From: Bacteroidia bacterium | GTDB lineage: Bacteria > Bacteroidota > Bacteroidia > SpSt-205 | Length of the DNA stretch: 64,000 bases | Assembly: GCA_026003235.1 (NCBI GenBank) | Contig: BPGW01000001.1 | Coordinates: 88,224-152,223, forward strand | Reading direction: 5' to 3' | Shown here: one piece after another, positions 61,059 through 64,000 of the stretch | How the letters are laid out: every line of letters starts with the position of its first letter | How positions within the stretch are numbered: position 1 is the stretch's first letter | Translations under genes and position numbers: made by a program | The notes under the pieces: model-generated | Told to the model about the DNA's origin: nothing | Databases searched by the model: none | What the model saw: only the letters and a program-made list of their open reading frames with translations

Positions 61059-61066
61059 TACCTTTG
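61059..61066 (+). promoter_or_regulatory. Putative -7 element for the DUF349 gene
   Basis: TACCTTTG, exact match, nine bases before ATG 61076, the longest spacer among exact matches here. Confidence 0.55.
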
Positions 61067-61075
61067 CCCAGCCTT

Positions 61076-62971
61076 ATGGTGGAGCCTCACACCCCTGGAC
61101 AATCAGAGCAGGAGGCCACATTTCCCGTCGAGCACCTGCGCAAAACACTGGAGGAACTCTTGGCAGAAACTTCGGAAGGGCTCAAGCGCACCTTGGCCGA
61201 GAAGAAGCCGCATTTGTCGGAGATTACGCTCTTGACCGAGTACCTTGTGCAGCTTCCGTACCAGCGTGCCTTCAACCCCCTCGTACAAGCCTTCAAACGA
61301 TATGTAACCCAGACTTTGCCTGAATGGAGAGCCCACGCAGAAAAAAGAGACCCCGCCACACAGAAAGCAGAAATAGAGCGCTTAGATGCCTTTCAGCGGC
61401 GCTTTGAAGACGCTATCATCCGCTTTGAAGAGGCCCGAAGCGCCTACGAGAAGCGCTGCAAAGAAAACGCCGAAAAAGCCCGCCAGCTTCTGGCAGAACT
61501 CAAAGAAATTGTCCTGCAAGAGCAGATAGACGCTTTCCCGCGCGTGCGTCAGATTACCCGGGAATGGAGCCGGCTCCGGCGAGAACTCTTACCGCATGAT
61601 CGCAAAGAACTCGTTCGGCCTTTCCAGGATTTTCTTGCGCAATTTGACGCGCTGTACGCCCGCTATAAAGATATTTTTGAAGCCGAAAAGCAAGCCCTTC
61701 ACGAGCGCCGTCTGCACATCCTGGAGGAGATAAAAAAGCTTTTTCCTCCCCAGGGCGCGCAAACCAGCCTCGAGTTCTGGCAGCAGCAACGGGATAAGCT
61801 GGCCCTCCTCCAGAGTGAATGGCAGTCCCTCCCTCGCCTCTCCTCCCGAGAAGAACGGGCCCTGGCACTTGAGTATCGGCAGCTCGTGAGCCGCTTTCGG
61901 GAACAGTACGCTCTCTTCCGTTCGCAGGCTTACCAGCGTGTCCAGAAAAACCCTGTTCTCCAGGAGACCTACCGGCGCAAACGGCAAATCATTGAACTTC
62001 TTCGCCCCCTTGTTGAAAAAGCGTATGCTTCGGTGGAGGAGTGGAAAGAAGCTAACAAGCAAGTTCGCGAGTTTGTCAAGGAGTGGCGCACCCTCACGGA
62101 GAGGTCTTTGAAGGAAGACGACTCCCGGGAAGTCAGGCGTTTCTACGCTACGCTCAATCAGCAATTCAGCGAGCTGCTGGATACCTTCAACGAAAAGTCA
62201 GAGGCCTTCAACCAAGCCTACCGCCGCCAGCAAGTCCAGCGCCTTGTGGAAAGCGGTAAAAAGCTTATCCAAGAAGTGGAAAAGCTTCTCAAGAAAGACC
62301 TTGAAGAAGCGGTAAAGCACTATCGCGCCCGGGTAGCCCTGTGGAAGCGCCGAGCCCATCGCTTCCATAAAGAAGAAGCTGCCATCGCGGAGTTGTATAA
62401 CCAGCTAGAGGCGCTGGGCGATCGGCTGCGGGAAGCCCAAAAGGCTTACAGCCAAGAGCTGGCCCGTAACTTGGAAAAGCGGGTGGCTATCCTCAACCAG
62501 TTAGATGAGCTGGGCCAGCAAGCTACCCCTGAAAAATTGGATGCCTTCATCCAGAAACTCCTGGAGTACGAAGATGTGGGCAAAGTGGCTCCCAGCCATC
62601 GGGAGCGGCTCCAGCATCGGCAGCGGCAGGCGATACAGCGGTTTTTGACCACAGCAGGGCTGTCAGAGGAGGCTTTCCAGGAAGCATGGCTGGCAGCTCA
62701 GGTCAGCCGACAATCTCCTCAGCAGATTCGGCGTACGCTGGAGTCGCTCAAAGCCCAACTTGCCCAGTACAAGCAAGATATTCAGGGCTACCAGAACACC
62801 ATGACCCTGCTGGCCCGTGGCAAAGGCAGCGAGCCCCTTCGCCAGGAATTGGAGCAAAAAATCCAGGAAACCCAGGTCCAGCTGGAGCGCACGCAGCAAA
62901 TGATCAAGCGCCTGCAGCAGCGTCTCCAAGCCGCCAGCGCAGCCAATGGCCCGGCTGCCCCATCCGCCTAA
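61076..62971 (+). CDS. DUF349 repeat protein
   Basis: 631 residues, almost entirely charged alpha-helix with heptad-like patterns. Repeated helical units of about 70 residues carry W-x-x-L segments such as REWSRLRRELL, SEWQSLPRL, KEWRTLTER, as in DUF349 proteins. No signal or membrane segment. Function unknown. The frame opens at 61010, but those codons hold the -7 element. The last 26 bases overlap the methyltransferase start. Confidence 0.85.
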   Translation: MVEPHTPGQSEQEATFPVEHLRKTLEELLAETSEGLKRTLAEKKPHLSEITLLTEYLVQLPYQRAFNPLVQAFKRYVTQTLPEWRAHAEKRDPATQKAEIERLDAFQRRFEDAIIRFEEARSAYEKRCKENAEKARQLLAELKEIVLQEQIDAFPRVRQITREWSRLRRELLPHDRKELVRPFQDFLAQFDALYARYKDIFEAEKQALHERRLHILEEIKKLFPPQGAQTSLEFWQQQRDKLALLQSEWQSLPRLSSREERALALEYRQLVSRFREQYALFRSQAYQRVQKNPVLQETYRRKRQIIELLRPLVEKAYASVEEWKEANKQVREFVKEWRTLTERSLKEDDSREVRRFYATLNQQFSELLDTFNEKSEAFNQAYRRQQVQRLVESGKKLIQEVEKLLKKDLEEAVKHYRARVALWKRRAHRFHKEEAAIAELYNQLEALGDRLREAQKAYSQELARNLEKRVAILNQLDELGQQATPEKLDAFIQKLLEYEDVGKVAPSHRERLQHRQRQAIQRFLTTAGLSEEAFQEAWLAAQVSRQSPQQIRRTLESLKAQLAQYKQDIQGYQNTMTLLARGKGSEPLRQELEQKIQETQVQLERTQQMIKRLQQRLQAASAANGPAAPSA

Positions 62972-63710
62972 GTTTTACCAGGCCCTTCACCAAGCGGACC
63001 ATCGTTACACGACAGGCCTGTATATAGCGCCAGGGAAAAAGCTCCTCCAGGAAGCGCTTGATAGCCTTCCTGGGGAGGCTTTTCATGCTATTCTGTACGC
63101 CGAAGGGGCCCAAGAAAAGGCCTGGCCTCCCGCGCTGGAAGCCAAAGCGTTTCCTGTGCCGGCGTGGCAACTGAGGCGCATCGCAGGATTAGAATCGCCC
63201 GAAGGCGTGGTGACGGTGCTTAGGTTGCCGGAGCCTGCTCCCCTGGCCCCGCCTTTTCCTCTCGCCGTATTGGCAGAAGGCCTTCAAGACCCCGGCAACG
63301 TCGGCACCCTCCTCCGAACAATGGAATGGTTCGGCTTCTCCCACCTCTGGCTAAGCGAGGGAAGTGTAGACCCCTATCATCCTCGGGTGGTGCGAGCCAG
63401 CATGGGCAGCTTATTTCGCCTCCAAGTCCAAAAAATAGCCTCCTGGCAAAGCCTGTTAGAAGCTTACGACGGGCGCTGCGTCGTGGCGGATCTAAAGGGT
63501 GAGCCGGCGGACGAGCTGGACTGGCACCTGTACAACGCTGTGTATCTGGGCAGCGAGGCGCACGGTCCGCGTCAGGCGCCCCGACACTGGCCTCGGGTGC
63601 GGGTGCCTTCCGCTCCAACCAACCGAGCCGACTCGCTCAATGTAACGATCGCCGCCGCTATCCTCCTGTATCTTGCTTGCCGGGCTACAACCGGTAAGCT
63701 ACGTACTTAG
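62946..63710 (+). CDS. TrmH/SpoU-family RNA 2'-O-methyltransferase
   Basis: 254 residues. An N-terminal substrate-binding domain precedes the SPOUT knot, whose three motifs are visible: AEGLQDPGNVGTLLRT (motif 1), VYLGSEAHG (motif 2) and VPSAPTNRADSLNVTIAAAILLY (motif 3). RASMGSLFRL is also characteristic. Modifies rRNA or tRNA; the exact site is not predictable. Start overlaps the DUF349 gene by 26 bases; the end overlaps convergent pdhB by 26. Confidence 0.9.
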   Translation: MARLPHPPKFYQALHQADHRYTTGLYIAPGKKLLQEALDSLPGEAFHAILYAEGAQEKAWPPALEAKAFPVPAWQLRRIAGLESPEGVVTVLRLPEPAPLAPPFPLAVLAEGLQDPGNVGTLLRTMEWFGFSHLWLSEGSVDPYHPRVVRASMGSLFRLQVQKIASWQSLLEAYDGRCVVADLKGEPADELDWHLYNAVYLGSEAHGPRQAPRHWPRVRVPSAPTNRADSLNVTIAAAILLYLACRATTGKLRT

Positions 63711-64000
63711 CCGCTTCTATCACCTGCCGGGGAGAAGGGAGGTACGCTTCCACGAGGGTCGGGGCGTAGGCCATAGGCGTGTCTGCGCCTGTAATGCGCA
63801 CGATGGGCGCATCCAGGTAGTCAAAAGCGTGTCGCTGCACCATGAAACCCACTTCTGCGGCGAGGCCCCCCAAGGGCCAAGATTCCTCCACCACCACCAG
63901 CCGGTTCGTCTTCTGCACAGAGCGAATCACCGTCTCGTAATCCAGCGGACGCAAGCTGCGCAGGTCAATCACTTCAAGCGAAAGGCCCTCTTGCGCTAAT
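63685..64000 (-). CDS. pdhB: Pyruvate/2-oxoacid dehydrogenase E1 beta subunit, C-terminal part (truncated by window edge)
   Basis: About 104 codons are open to the window edge. VIDLRSLRPLDYETVIRSVQKTNRLVVVEESWPLGGLAAEV and the closing AYAPTLVEAYLPSPRQVIEAAKYV are the conserved transketolase C-terminal domain of E1 beta. The 5' part lies beyond base 64000. Pairs functionally with lipoyl-bearing E2, for which lipA at the other window end supplies the cofactor. Pyruvate specificity rather than branched-chain is likely but not proven. Confidence 0.9.
   Translation of the reverse strand, partial: LAQEGLSLEVIDLRSLRPLDYETVIRSVQKTNRLVVVEESWPLGGLAAEVGFMVQRHAFDYLDAPIVRITGADTPMAYAPTLVEAYLPSPRQVIEAAKYVAYRL

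Overview
The window reads as chromosomal DNA of a member of the Bacteroidota, probably a deep-branching and perhaps thermophilic one. Support comes from a type IX secretion C-terminal sorting domain on a large subtilase, a TonB receptor with a carboxypeptidase-D-like N-terminal domain, HisB-N without zinc cysteines, DUF3127, DUF349 and DUF6438 proteins, and a Bacteroidota-type -7 promoter element (TAnnTTTG) in front of most transcription units. G+C looks moderately high and genes are packed tightly. I see no rRNA, tRNA, CRISPR array, insertion sequence or prophage. Genus cannot be assigned from this sequence.

Layout. 1-4219: lipA 3' end, a BatA-type membrane protein, a small secreted protein, a SUKH-like protein and pabB. 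4189-12295 (minus): nuoB, a small membrane protein, proline dehydrogenase, valS, a GT9 glycosyltransferase, hppD and hmgA. 12361-20086: an FkbM methyltransferase, a T9SS-exported subtilase, a probable structured small RNA, a DMT transporter, a Xer recombinase and a second FkbM paralogue. 20060-31719: a TPR/SpoIIE phosphatase, two small lipoprotein-like genes, a TonB receptor, the operon sod-guaA-PBP-thiF/rhodanese, and a CRY-DASH-like photolyase. 31755-32931: a multiply frameshifted SDGG-repeat gene. 33171-40430: a carotenoid operon (phytoene synthase fused to a CruF-like hydratase, CrtD-like and CrtI-like desaturases) continuing into a PP-loop ATPase, an MBL exonuclease and a GT9 gene. 40405-45609 (minus): asnB, nuoD, a radical SAM enzyme, an ABM protein and rsmE. 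45640-53918: lysine 6-aminotransferase followed by the complete hisGDCBHAF-IE operon. 53902-60171: DUF3127, a serine-palmitoyltransferase-like enzyme, a second TPR/SpoIIE phosphatase, a secreted protein, a DUF2520 gene and a sphingosine-1-phosphate-lyase-like enzyme. 60192-64000: UspA, DUF349, a TrmH-family methylase and the end of pdhB.

Together these indicate an aerobic, pigmented heterotroph that degrades tyrosine, proline and probably lysine, makes histidine and p-aminobenzoate, respires through complex I, and protects itself with carotenoids, SOD and photolyase. Two architectural themes stand out. First, the -7 element sits only 3-6 bases before most start codons, so most transcripts should be leaderless, and divergent gene pairs share almost fused back-to-back promoters. 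Second, four otherwise ordinary genes are each broken by one or two single-base homopolymer indels, which looks more like sequence error than biology and should be resolved before the affected genes are interpreted.
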